27,864 nucleotides of DNA from a virus. Made by a program: the position numbers and the translations under genes. The stretch spans positions 1 to 27,864 of the IMG/VR virus record IMGVR_UViG_3300022752_000307. One strand, 5' to 3'. Numbering within the stretch: position 1 is the stretch's first letter; the number at the start of each line of letters is the position of its first letter. Shown here one piece after another: positions 21,258 to 27,864 of the stretch. The notes under the pieces were generated by a model. The model was not told the DNA's origin and made no database searches. It was given only the letters and a program-made list of their open reading frames with translations.

Positions 21258-22111
21258 CACCAGACGAATATTTAAAAGCGTCTTACACAGCGCTACAGAG
21301 AAGCGAAAATCATGTAGGAGACGACATAAAGGCCCGCCTATTACTGCTGCTATGGCGTCTGCGCCAATCCCTGCTAAGTTCGCTCCCCGACACAGGAATC
21401 AGCCGAGAGCTAATCATAATCCCGCTACTAGAAGCCTTTGCGCTCGAACTCCAGCTGTATAGCGACGCATTTCTAGCAATCCTACTAAAACAACTTGAAG
21501 AAGTTGATGAAACCCACTCAGAACGCGCTGCCGCTTATGCCGGATTAACTCTAACCCGCCGAGATTACCGCCCCCGCCGAGGAAACGAACTGTTATCAAC
21601 AACCCGCAGCGGTGGGATGACGCTACTTGAGAAGTTCACACCCGACCCACTATCAACACTAAGCCCATACACAACCGGTCATTTAACAGCAATCCGATCA
21701 AAGATCCAAGCTGGAATAATGCGCCAGGATGCCACGATTGAGATTGCCCGCAGTTTAGTTGCTGAGCGCACGACTCGGGGATACATCCAGCCAATCAATG
21801 CCCGTGGCACCAGCTACAGCGCACTAAGAAACCGCGACACCGCACTCATATCAAATTCAGTATGGGAAGTAAGCGGTTATGCGGAGCGCGCAGTGTTCGA
21901 GCGTCAAAAATACCTAACCTCTCGCCCCACCCTGCCCCCCACCCCAGCCCCATTCGGCGCAAAGGGCTGGCAATGGCACGCAATTTTAGATCCCAAAACA
22001 TGCCCAATCTGCCGCCCACTTGACGGTTTAATCCGACAAAACTTCAACGAATTCCCTTACATCCCCCCTGTCCACCCGCGTTGCAGATGTCGCTTACTGC
22101 CTGTGCAATAA
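21254..22111 (+). CDS. Head morphogenesis protein (Mu F / SPP1 gp7-like)
   Basis: 285 residues; ATG 21254 overlaps the portal stop (ATGA). The C-terminus carries the family signature: Cys250-x2-Cys253 in KTCPICRPLDGL and His274, Cys277, Cys279 in PPVHPRCRCRL. A preceding helical region contains GYAERAVFERQKY. Proteins of this family associate with the portal and are packaged in the head, where they affect DNA delivery. Position straight after the portal fits. Length is somewhat short of the Mu form but normal for this subgroup. Confidence 0.85.
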   Translation: MTPDEYLKASYTALQRSENHVGDDIKARLLLLLWRLRQSLLSSLPDTGISRELIIIPLLEAFALELQLYSDAFLAILLKQLEEVDETHSERAAAYAGLTLTRRDYRPRRGNELLSTTRSGGMTLLEKFTPDPLSTLSPYTTGHLTAIRSKIQAGIMRQDATIEIARSLVAERTTRGYIQPINARGTSYSALRNRDTALISNSVWEVSGYAERAVFERQKYLTSRPTLPPTPAPFGAKGWQWHAILDPKTCPICRPLDGLIRQNFNEFPYIPPVHPRCRCRLLPVQ

Positions 22112-22126
22112 AACAACAACAAAAGC

Positions 22127-22137
22127 GGCAACTTAGA
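22127..22137 (+). promoter_or_regulatory. Start-associated element, exact copy
   Basis: GGCAACTTAGA, identical to 876-886, lies in the 45-nt gap before the scaffold gene, 19 nt before its ATG at 22157. Confidence 0.5.
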
Positions 22138-22156
22138 CCGTCCAGCCTTTACCCCC

Positions 22157-22891
22157 ATGCCAGAGCAAGTTGTAGGAGTTCCTCCCGTGGAGGAATTAGT
22201 TGAGTCCGCGATTCAACAACCTACCACCGCCCCAGCACCAGCCGCCGAAGATCCAACAGCCCTCCGCGCCAAGCTAGAACTCGTACAACGCGACAACCTT
22301 GCCAAAGGCGAGGCTAACAAAGCGTTAAACGAGCGTCTAGGCAATTCGGAGAAGCGTTTACGGGATTTAGAAGCAGCTTTGAAATCATCCACGCAACAAA
22401 CGCTTGCTGACAGCGGCGAGTACAAGAAGTTGTGGGATGACGCAACGGCAGAGAATGCTCGATTGGTGCAGCGCATCACCGAGCTAGAGACCCAGCTAAC
22501 GGATAAAGACACTGCGATCACTGCGGAACGTTTACGTGCAACAGCAATAAACGCAATCAGCAGTGCGCAAGCAGTATCTCCAGAACAGCTCTACGGCCTA
22601 CTAGCCCCCCAGCTACGAGATAACAACGGGAGTGCCGTTGTAGTTGTAAATGGGATTGAGCAACCGTTGGAATCACACCTACTGAGTTTGAAATCAGCGG
22701 GCAGTGGATGGGACCATCATTTTGCCGCAAATGCAGCTAGGGGCATGGGAGCAACTGTCAGTGCAACCACTGGCAGCGGAGCAATCAATCCGTACAAGCC
22801 CGAAAGTTACAACCTAACGGAAGTAATGCGGCTTGAGGCGGAGAATCCAGAGCTTGCGCGAGCGTTCCGACTTGAAGCAGGCGGCAGGTAA
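22157..22891 (+). CDS. Scaffolding protein (putative)
   Basis: 244 residues. The N-terminal 30 residues are proline- and alanine-rich. Residues about 32-115 are a long charged coiled coil (LRAKLELVQRDNLAKGEANK, then ERLGNSEKRLRDLEAALKSS). A small globular part follows (LYGLLAPQLRDNNG, then VVVVNGIEQPLESHL), and the C-terminal helix contains EVMRLEAENPELARAFRLE. This build, directly before the major capsid gene, is typical of head scaffold proteins that guide capsid assembly and leave before packaging. No protease motif was seen, so a separate protease or none is used. Confidence 0.78.
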   Translation: MPEQVVGVPPVEELVESAIQQPTTAPAPAAEDPTALRAKLELVQRDNLAKGEANKALNERLGNSEKRLRDLEAALKSSTQQTLADSGEYKKLWDDATAENARLVQRITELETQLTDKDTAITAERLRATAINAISSAQAVSPEQLYGLLAPQLRDNNGSAVVVVNGIEQPLESHLLSLKSAGSGWDHHFAANAARGMGATVSATTGSGAINPYKPESYNLTEVMRLEAENPELARAFRLEAGGR

Positions 22892-22919
22892 TCCACGGTA
22901 ACCCCTTGCATCCAAACCA

Positions 22920-24011
22920 ATGTCATTAAGCAACGTCGGCGGCACATTTCTATCCGCCATGATCACCCGGCCCGAATTTGCGGGCTATCTTGCAGAAAGA
23001 ATTTTCAACGAATCGCGTTTTGTCCAAAGCGGAGTTGTAGCACGCAACAGCGCCTTGGATGTACGTGCAGGCGGCACTCGCATTCGAGTACCTGAGTTCG
23101 ACCCAATCGCGCCAACCATCGAGCGCATCGACTCCAGCAGCACTTGGGGCACCAGCGGCGCTGGCTACCTAACCCCCCAAGCGCTGTCAACAGACGAGCA
23201 AATCATGACCATCTTGCGCCGTGGCTTTGCCTACAGCGTGGATGACGTATCCAAGTTAGGTAGTGGAGTTGCCGATCCTCTAGGTCACGTTCGCAACCAG
23301 CTTGCAGCTGCTGTGAACAAAGCCAAGACAGCAACACTAATGGCCCAGCTAGGAGGTTTGTTCGGCAACATCTCCGCCAACGGTGTATTAGGTGCTAACA
23401 CCATCAACAAGACCGGCACAACAACTGCAGCCGCAGCGAACTATCTGACTGCGGGTAATGTTGTAGCCGCCAAGCAACTGCTTGGTGAGCGCGGCAGCGA
23501 GTTAAGCACAATCATCATGCACAGCGCGGTTGCTGCTTACCTAGAGGAGCTAGGCTACCTACAGGTACAGAGCAGCGGCGGCAGCGTATATGCAGGCGGC
23601 GGTGTAGGTTCCGGTTTAGGCTCCGGCTTAGTCGGACGTTTTGCGGGATTGAATGTAATCGTTGACGATCAAGTCGGCGTAATTGCAGGCGGCACCGCAA
23701 CCCACCTAAACAAGTACCAGGTGTACTTGTGCGGCTCCGGCGTAATTGGCGAGGGCATCCAACAAGATATCCGCGTTGAGTACGACCGCAACAAGCTGAG
23801 CTTCCAGGACACCCTGATCGTTGACTACCACATGGGTTACCACGTCTACGGCACCCGCTGGGCAGCCAATGGCGACAACCCTACAGATGCCTCCACCAGC
23901 GGCAACTTAGGCGCCACCAGCTCCTACGCTCTTTGCTACACAACCGCAAAGAACATACCGCTAGTGCGTCTGTTGGTAAACACCCCCTACGACACAGGCG
24001 TTTACGCCTAA
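22920..24011 (+). CDS. Major capsid protein
   Basis: 363 residues. N-terminal helix LAERIFNESRFVQSGVVARN, then a beta-rich region (VRAGGTRIRVPEFDPI), a spine-helix-like segment GHVRNQLAAAVNKAKTATLM, a glycine-rich loop (SSGGSVYAGGGVGSGLGSGL, about 220-239), and a C-terminal P-domain-like stretch with GLNVIVDDQVGV and HMGYHVYGTRWA. This fits the HK97-fold coat proteins of tailed phages lacking a separate N-terminal delta domain. It forms the icosahedral shell. It lies directly after the scaffold gene, and a strong terminator follows, as expected for the most highly made virion protein. Confidence 0.88.
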   Translation: MSLSNVGGTFLSAMITRPEFAGYLAERIFNESRFVQSGVVARNSALDVRAGGTRIRVPEFDPIAPTIERIDSSSTWGTSGAGYLTPQALSTDEQIMTILRRGFAYSVDDVSKLGSGVADPLGHVRNQLAAAVNKAKTATLMAQLGGLFGNISANGVLGANTINKTGTTTAAAANYLTAGNVVAAKQLLGERGSELSTIIMHSAVAAYLEELGYLQVQSSGGSVYAGGGVGSGLGSGLVGRFAGLNVIVDDQVGVIAGGTATHLNKYQVYLCGSGVIGEGIQQDIRVEYDRNKLSFQDTLIVDYHMGYHVYGTRWAANGDNPTDASTSGNLGATSSYALCYTTAKNIPLVRLLVNTPYDTGVYA

Positions 24012-24032
24012 CTCTAGCTAGACGAGGCGATC

Positions 24033-24060
24033 AAACCCCCTGTAACAAGGGGGTTTTTTT
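24033..24060 (+). terminator. Rho-independent terminator after the capsid gene
   Basis: AAACCCCC (24033-24040), short loop TGTAACAA, GGGGG (24049-24053) and seven T (24054-24060). It should cut most rightward transcription, so genes from 24381 on need their own promoter or antitermination. Confidence 0.9.
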
Positions 24061-24072
24061 CATGCCCCGCTA

Positions 24073-24312
24073 CTAATGCCCCACCCCAGCTTCCTGCCGT
24101 TCAAACACAGCAACAGTATCAGCAGTCATCTTGTAGCTCTGCAACAAAACCTGATTAACCAAACCAGCACTTATGCGCAACTGCATTGCAATATCGGGCA
24201 CTGAAACACCAAGCCTCTGCAGGCGACGAATTTCCGTCAGCACCAGCTCCCACTGTCTAATTTCACCCCCAGCAGCTTTGTCGGCCTGAGCAGATCTGCG
24301 AACGTTTGACAT
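24073..24312 (-). CDS. Small HTH protein, minus-strand gene among head-tail genes
   Basis: 79 residues from ATG 24312. Residues about 20-58 contain a clear helix-turn-helix shape: IRRLQRLGVSVPDIAMQL followed by RISAGLVNQVLLQSYK. It probably binds DNA. It runs against the surrounding structural genes, the arrangement of an inserted single-gene cassette (moron). It may be expressed from a prophage. A start-associated element on its own strand lies 19 nt upstream. It could repress late genes, for example by binding the divergent gap next to it, but there is no direct evidence. Confidence 0.65.
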   Translation of the reverse strand: MSNVRRSAQADKAAGGEIRQWELVLTEIRRLQRLGVSVPDIAMQLRISAGLVNQVLLQSYKMTADTVAVFERQEAGVGH

Positions 24313-24331
24313 TTAATGCTTTGGCACTTAC

Positions 24332-24342
24332 TCAAGGTTGCC
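24332..24342 (-). promoter_or_regulatory. Start-associated element, minus-strand copy
   Basis: The minus strand reads GGCAACCTTGA, one mismatch from GGCAACCTAGA, 19 nt before the HTH gene's ATG. It diverges from the plus-strand copy at 24351. Confidence 0.45.
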
Positions 24343-24350
24343 GGAGTAAG

Positions 24351-24361
24351 GGAAACCTAGT
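24351..24361 (+). promoter_or_regulatory. Start-associated element, plus-strand copy
   Basis: GGAAACCTAGT, 19 nt before the ATG at 24381 and downstream of the strong terminator at 24033-24060, so this gap must hold the next rightward start site. Confidence 0.5.
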
Positions 24362-24380
24362 CGTAAGCAAGTGTGATTCC

Positions 24381-24908
24381 ATGGCCGCGACTATCAACGC
24401 AACACCAGGAGCAGCTGATGCCAACAGCTACATAACACTTGCCGAGGCTCAAGTCTTAGCGGACTCAACTATAGATTCCGTTGAATGGTACACGGCAACT
24501 ACCGATGTCAAGACCAGAGCATTAATCACAGCCACCCGCACCCTCGATCTTCTTAAGTATGTCGGCACCCGTAGCACCAGCACCCAAGCGCTCGCCTGGC
24601 CGAGAAAAGACTACGCAACCAGTGAAAAAACCTACACCGACACGGAAATACCCAAAGAAATAAAGCAGGCCCAGTTTGAGGTTGCGCTTTCCCTAATCCA
24701 AAACTCAGTAAGCGTTGGTAGCGGCTCAACGTCAATCATCCCCGGCATCAACAATGCCGACCTACAGCGGGTCAAGCTAGACGTAATCGAGATCGAGTGG
24801 AAGCGTCAACTAGGCAGCACCAGCCCAGCCAAGGTTGTAAGCCCCGGCCTGCTAAACGATCTGGTTTTAAACACCCCAGGCTCAACCATTGCAGTAGTCC
24901 GCAGCTAA
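24381..24908 (+). CDS. Head-tail connector, DnaT-like type
   Basis: 175 residues from ATG 24381; the longer frame from 24306 would overlap the divergent HTH gene and lacks family resemblance in its first 25 residues. The pattern ATPGAADANSYITLAEAQVL, then KTRALITATRTLDLL, GTRSTSTQALAWPRKDY and EIKQAQFEVALSLIQN matches the phage proteins annotated as DnaT-like ssDNA-binding, which in virion operons act as head-completion connectors (gp6/gp15-like helical bundles). Position right after the capsid gene supports a connector. A true DNA-binding role is unlikely. Confidence 0.72.
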   Translation: MAATINATPGAADANSYITLAEAQVLADSTIDSVEWYTATTDVKTRALITATRTLDLLKYVGTRSTSTQALAWPRKDYATSEKTYTDTEIPKEIKQAQFEVALSLIQNSVSVGSGSTSIIPGINNADLQRVKLDVIEIEWKRQLGSTSPAKVVSPGLLNDLVLNTPGSTIAVVRS

Positions 24909-24965
24909 CCCAACCTAAATAGGTCAAAGCATATTAGATTAGGTACGAACGTTCAATGCTTTGTT

Positions 24966-25499
24966 GTGGCCGCCCCAGCTACGAATCCACGAAAGCGACC
25001 GCGCACGGGCTACCTAGCTGAGCCTTTAAGCGTTGAAGAGCAGAGGAAGGTGGGCAGGATGTACCGGGAGCACCAAGGCATATTGCGTTTAATGGGCAGG
25101 AAAATGTTTAAGAAGTACCCCTTTGTTGCAACTGACGACTTATTCAGCTGTTGCGACATTGCATTTATTAAGACGTGCCGAGCCTGGCAACCAGCCAAAG
25201 GCACCTTCAGCACACTGCTAACAGTGTTTTGCGAGGGTGAGATTTTGCATTGGATACGCGATAACAACTGGCTAGTAACAGCCCCCGGCAACGTGCGGCG
25301 TTTAGGCCAACGCGCCCGACGACTACTAGATGCCAGCACACCAATATGCGAAGTACTCAAGGAGCTGGATTTAACAGAATCAGCATTAAAACTTGCACTT
25401 GTCGCAACACAACCAACAGATCATGACATTCGAGGTTTCGAGCTACACATTTGCCCCCGGCCAACACCATGGGACGCACTATTAAGCGAAGAAGAATAA
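24966..25499 (+). CDS. Sigma70-like protein lacking region 4
   Basis: 177 residues from GTG 24966. Residues about 30-102 align with sigma70 region 2: GILRLMGRKMFKKYPFVATD, then DLFSCCDIAFIKTCRAWQ and KGTFSTLLTVFCEGEILHWI (the FSTY.R.EI pattern of regions 2.2-2.3). Residues 103-148 resemble region 3 (LVTAPGNVRRLGQRARRLL, then CEVLKELDLTESALKLAL). After that only about 30 residues remain, so the -35-binding region 4 is missing. It could bind core RNA polymerase as a reduced sigma that reads only a -10-like element, or as an anti-host factor. The first 20 residues are basic. It lies between connector and tail tube genes, an odd place for a regulator. Confidence 0.72.
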   Translation: MAAPATNPRKRPRTGYLAEPLSVEEQRKVGRMYREHQGILRLMGRKMFKKYPFVATDDLFSCCDIAFIKTCRAWQPAKGTFSTLLTVFCEGEILHWIRDNNWLVTAPGNVRRLGQRARRLLDASTPICEVLKELDLTESALKLALVATQPTDHDIRGFELHICPRPTPWDALLSEEE

Positions 25500-25500
25500 T

Positions 25501-25511
25501 GGCAACCTAGA
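25501..25511 (+). promoter_or_regulatory. Start-associated element, exact copy
   Basis: GGCAACCTAGA directly follows the sigma-like gene, 18 nt before the tail tube ATG. Identical to 26866-26876. Confidence 0.5.
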
Positions 25512-25529
25512 CCAGTATAAATCAAGCCA

Positions 25530-26021
25530 ATGACCGGTTCATTTTTCGCAGCACTTGGGTACAAGCTTTATGTAAAAGCTGGCACCACTGCAAGCGCGAT
25601 CCCAACCACCACCACTGGCATGACCAGGGTGCTAAGTCTGGATAACAGCGGCATCCAATCGCAGAGCGACACACAAGACGTACTAGATTACGATTCTACT
25701 CAAGGATTCAAGGCTTCCCTAATCACCGGCCAGTCTTACAATATTCCCTGCAGTATGAACGTATCGCTAAAGGACGCCGGATATTTGATCTTAAAAGATG
25801 CTGCTTTGAACGCAGCTAACGGCAAAACAGTTCAATGGTATAGAGAATCGCCCGTTACCGACGGCAGCGGCAATAACCCCGAAGTACATAAAGGGGTAGC
25901 GTTAGTGGGATCGTTCAGTGAGGATATACAAGCCGGAAATGTGGCAAAGGTCACATTTGACTTAATTGGTTACGGCGCATACACATTCGTACCGCAAGCC
26001 GCCCCAGCCGGTGGCGCCTAA
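25530..26021 (+). CDS. Tail tube protein
   Basis: 163 residues. Starts GYKLYVKAGTTASAIPTTTT, with TRVLSLDNSGIQSQSDTQDV, then YDSTQGFKASLITGQSYNIP and a C-terminal EDIQAGNVAKVTFDLIGYGAY strand. The beta-rich layout and the late VTFDLIGYG match the lambda gpV-like major tail proteins of long-tailed phages. Subunits stack as hexamers to form the tube. It follows the head-completion genes; the next rightward gene is the tape measure, with two minus-strand genes lying between. Confidence 0.78.
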   Translation: MTGSFFAALGYKLYVKAGTTASAIPTTTTGMTRVLSLDNSGIQSQSDTQDVLDYDSTQGFKASLITGQSYNIPCSMNVSLKDAGYLILKDAALNAANGKTVQWYRESPVTDGSGNNPEVHKGVALVGSFSEDIQAGNVAKVTFDLIGYGAYTFVPQAAPAGGA

Positions 26022-26032
26022 CCCAGGGCGCA

Positions 26033-26458
26033 TTAAGGTTTGTTTATCTTATTCCAACGTTCCACTAGGAACGGCAGCAGGGGTTTATTGTTTAACGCAG
26101 GTGTCATCCAGTCCCTCGGGGGCGCAGTGTAAGAGGTTTCCTTACCGCTTCCCACCTCATACCCTCCTTTAAACACGTCGCTAGCGTAGGGAGCGCTATA
26201 ACTAATAAAAATTGTATTCCCCCTGACCGACTCAGTTTGCGACTGAATAAGCTCGCCAGTATCATAAATATCCCGCTTCCCAGCTTTAATAAAAGCACCA
26301 CTTTTTCGTTTAGTATCAACTGGATAAAAGAATTGCGCAGTAAGCATTTCCTCCTGCGCCTGCGCTCCAATATAAACTGAATAATCCTTCATAATGCGAG
26401 GTCCATTTGCAAGTATGGCCTTAGCATTCCACTTAGTAATTTTAAGGCGACCCTTCAT
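26033..26458 (-). CDS. HK97 gp10-like tail/connector protein on the minus strand
   Basis: 141 residues from ATG 26458, three bases after the upstream stop; an in-frame upstream start at 26476 would overlap that gene. RDIYDTGELIQSQTESVRGN then IFISYSAPYASDVFKGGYEV and APPRDWMTPAL match the family of tail-completion or neck proteins (HK97 gp10-like), which contain a D-T-G-L/Y-A..V pattern and end near P.R.W..PAL. It is on the opposite strand to the other virion genes and converges on the tail tube gene with only 11 nt between stops. Confidence 0.72.
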   Translation of the reverse strand: MKGRLKITKWNAKAILANGPRIMKDYSVYIGAQAQEEMLTAQFFYPVDTKRKSGAFIKAGKRDIYDTGELIQSQTESVRGNTIFISYSAPYASDVFKGGYEVGSGKETSYTAPPRDWMTPALNNKPLLPFLVERWNKINKP

Positions 26459-26460
26459 TA

Positions 26461-26850
26461 CTAATCCCGCGCCCAAAGCGTAATACGAGTGCCTAAGATT
26501 GCAGATAACCGTTCGCCCAAAGCGCCAGTATTCCCATACCCCAGCCGTGCTCTAACCACTTCAAATTGAACAGCCGAAGCAGTACCAAAAGTCAGCGTAC
26601 CTTCAGTACCGACTCCGATGCGATCATCAAGTTCAAGTGGTTTTATGACATAACCCTCAAATATAGTGGCATCGACGTTTATGCCGGGGTAGACCTGCGG
26701 ATCTACAGACACAGCTTTTAGGAAAGCATCGTAAGCCAAGCTTTTTACACTGGGGCTGACATTGCCAGTTGCAGGGTCGGTAACAGTCCCAACCCCAGCA
26801 ACCTGAAACGTCACTACAGCATTTTTAACAGAGGAGAGAGCACTAGCCAT
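26461..26850 (-). CDS. Head-tail connector or stopper-like protein on the minus strand
   Basis: 129 residues from ATG 26850 (TTG 26856 would add two residues). AVVTFQVAGVGTVTDPATGN then DAFLKAVSVDPQVYPGIN, FEGYVIKPLELDDRIGVGTE and LTFGTASAVQFEVVRARLGY describe a small beta-barrel protein like phage head-closure (stopper) proteins. In most phages this gene lies before the gp10-like gene, as it does here when read leftward. So the pair keeps its usual order but is inverted relative to its neighbours. Confidence 0.62.
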   Translation of the reverse strand: MASALSSVKNAVVTFQVAGVGTVTDPATGNVSPSVKSLAYDAFLKAVSVDPQVYPGINVDATIFEGYVIKPLELDDRIGVGTEGTLTFGTASAVQFEVVRARLGYGNTGALGERLSAILGTRITLWARD

Positions 26851-26856
26851 ACACAA

Positions 26857-26872
26857 GGTTGCCGAGGCAACC
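26857..26872. repeat. Inverted repeat in divergent gap
   Basis: GGTTGCC, GA, GGCAACC: a perfect 7-bp inverted repeat in the 49-nt gap between the minus-strand connector gene and the tape measure gene. Its right arm begins the plus-strand start-associated element. The left arm gives a minus-strand GGCAACCTTGT reading toward the connector gene. Confidence 0.75.
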
Positions 26873-26876
26873 TAGA
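26866..26876 (+). promoter_or_regulatory. Start-associated element, exact copy
   Basis: GGCAACCTAGA lies 23 nt before the ATG at 26900. The gene upstream on this side is on the other strand, so this gap is a likely site for a rightward start. Confidence 0.5.
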
Positions 26877-26899
26877 GCTATAGAAGCTTGTAATCAGAT

Positions 26900-27864
26900 G
26901 GCAGGTGGAGGTCAAGATTTAGGAAGCGCAACCTTTAGGGTGACATTAGATGATAGTGACCTAAGGAATAAGTTAAAGACATTAAAGGCCGATATAGAGG
27001 GATTAAAGGTAGGTCCAGTAAAGTTAAACCCCGATGGCACCGGCACCCGCAGCAAAACAACTGCAGCGGATGCTGCTAAAAAGAAGAGTGAGGCGGCAGA
27101 AGCAAGGCGTCAAAGTGCATTACAAAGGCTAGAAAACAGTAGATTCAGAATAGGACGACAGATAAATCAGCTTGAGCAGCGCGGTGTAAATGTAGATAGA
27201 TTACGCAGCAAGCTAGAGCGAGATAGGTTTTCAACGGGAACAAAAAGCTCACTTGCACAGTTGCAAGCTGCTGCTAACACAACTCGTCAACTATCGCGTC
27301 AAGTCACACTAGCAAAAGATTTAGCAGATAGGACTAAGAAAGCCGCTGCGGAAGCAGCCGCTGCGGAAGCAACAATAAATACCACCCCTGCAAAGGAAGC
27401 ACTTCAACGCCCCAGAACATTTAGCGGAGGGGCGCGTGAGTCAATAACAGCTCTTACAGACTCACAGAAAAAACGAGCACGTTTAAATCAACAATTAAAC
27501 AGTTTAGAAGCAAGTGGTGTAAACACAACTAAACTTAGAACCAAATTAGGTGAAGCAACTACAGCGCAATCCAAAAGACAATTTGGAACTTTTAATCAAA
27601 TAGCTGATTCGTTAGAAGACTCATTAAAAAAAGAACGAGCAAAGTTAAAAATACAAACGGATCAAACTCGTGAGATTAAGAAACAAGAGAATTTAGCTAA
27701 CCGAGAAGGCCGCCGTTTAGGTAGGCTAAACAGTTCACCAGTACGAGGTGGACTAGGTTTTGCAGGATCTCCAATAGCTTTAGAAACTCTGGCAAAACGT
27801 CAATTTAATGAAGGAAAGCGAATTGGTAGAATAAATGCATCACCAGTACGAGGTGGACTAGGTT
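26900..27864 (+). CDS. Tail tape measure protein, N-terminal part (runs off window)
   Basis: At least 321 residues, open to the right edge. The N-terminus SATFRVTLDDSDLRNKLKTL is typical of tape measure proteins of cyanobacterial phages and is followed by long coiled-coil sequence. Two related blocks occur: QINQLEQRGVNVDRLRSKL and QQLNSLEASGVNTTKLRTKL. Near the edge SPVRGGLGFAGSP begins a 35-residue repeat. The protein fixes tail length and helps DNA ejection; the large size and repeats fit. It follows a start-associated element. A usual tail chaperone pair with a frameshift is not found before it. Confidence 0.85.
27735..27864 (+). repeat. 105-bp repeat inside the tape measure gene
   Basis: A 25-bp sequence beginning TCACCAGTACGAGG occurs at 27735-27759 and again at 27840-27864, 105 bp (35 codons) apart. 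Each encodes SPVRGGLG, and the second is cut by the window edge. Confidence 0.85.

Noticed and set aside
1-27864. HIP1 octamer GCGATCGC as evidence for a freshwater cyanobacterial host
   Set aside because: I saw no copy by eye, but chance would give less than one in this length, so the absence says little by itself.

Overview
The window looks like most of a temperate tailed phage (or prophage) genome from a cyanobacterium, probably with long-tailed, siphovirus-like virions. The phage assignment rests on a complete head module (large terminase, DUF4055-type portal, Mu F/SPP1 gp7-type protein, scaffold, major capsid), a tail tube protein, the start of a tape measure gene, an endolysin and holin-like genes. 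The cyanobacterial assignment rests on a sigma factor resembling cyanobacterial group 2 factors and on a serine recombinase resembling the fdxN-element excisionase XisF. A serine integrase suggests lysogeny, but I recognise no CI-like repressor and no attachment site. No rRNA, tRNA or CRISPR array was seen.

Layout. 1-3003 (+): end of the late region, with a tail-fibre-associated protein, lysis genes, a two-domain endolysin and an HNH nuclease. 2855-4789 (-): a regulatory operon with a full-length sigma factor, a zinc ribbon and a DUF3310 protein. 4859-6160 (+): serine recombinase. 6209-8246 (-): family A DNA polymerase and a small partner. 8327-10573 (+): primase-helicase. 10574-10902: a noncoding origin- or operator-like region with seven copies of a TTCGGACA-type repeat and a terminator. 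10903-15128 (+): an early/middle region with a ribbon-helix-helix regulator, a good sigma70 promoter, and a tightly overlapping operon (possible ssDNA-binding protein, PD-(D/E)XK exonuclease, two NrdR-type zinc ribbons, small terminase). 15129-15482: tandem 23-bp repeats, a promoter, strong hairpins and a terminator. 15483-17790 (-): an accessory operon with an ArdA antirestriction protein and several micro-genes, read from a near-consensus promoter. 18286-27864 (+): packaging, head and tail genes, broken by three minus-strand genes.

The most notable pattern concerns transcription or translation of the late genes. A short element, GGCAACYTAGA and close variants, recurs 16-26 nt upstream of start codons of lysis, head and tail genes, on the strand of the gene it precedes. 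At 24332-24361 copies point outward from one gap toward both divergent genes, and at 26857-26876 two copies form an inverted repeat. The same window encodes two sigma70-related proteins: one complete, and one with regions 2-3 but no region 4, lying among the head-tail genes. My working hypothesis is a phage-specific expression system in which one or both sigma-like proteins, or an unidentified repressor, act at these elements. A second, separate layer may be a repressor that binds TTAGCTA-type palindromes at the promoters near 11889 and 17895.

All calls come from reading the sequence and from remembered family features; no database search was run.
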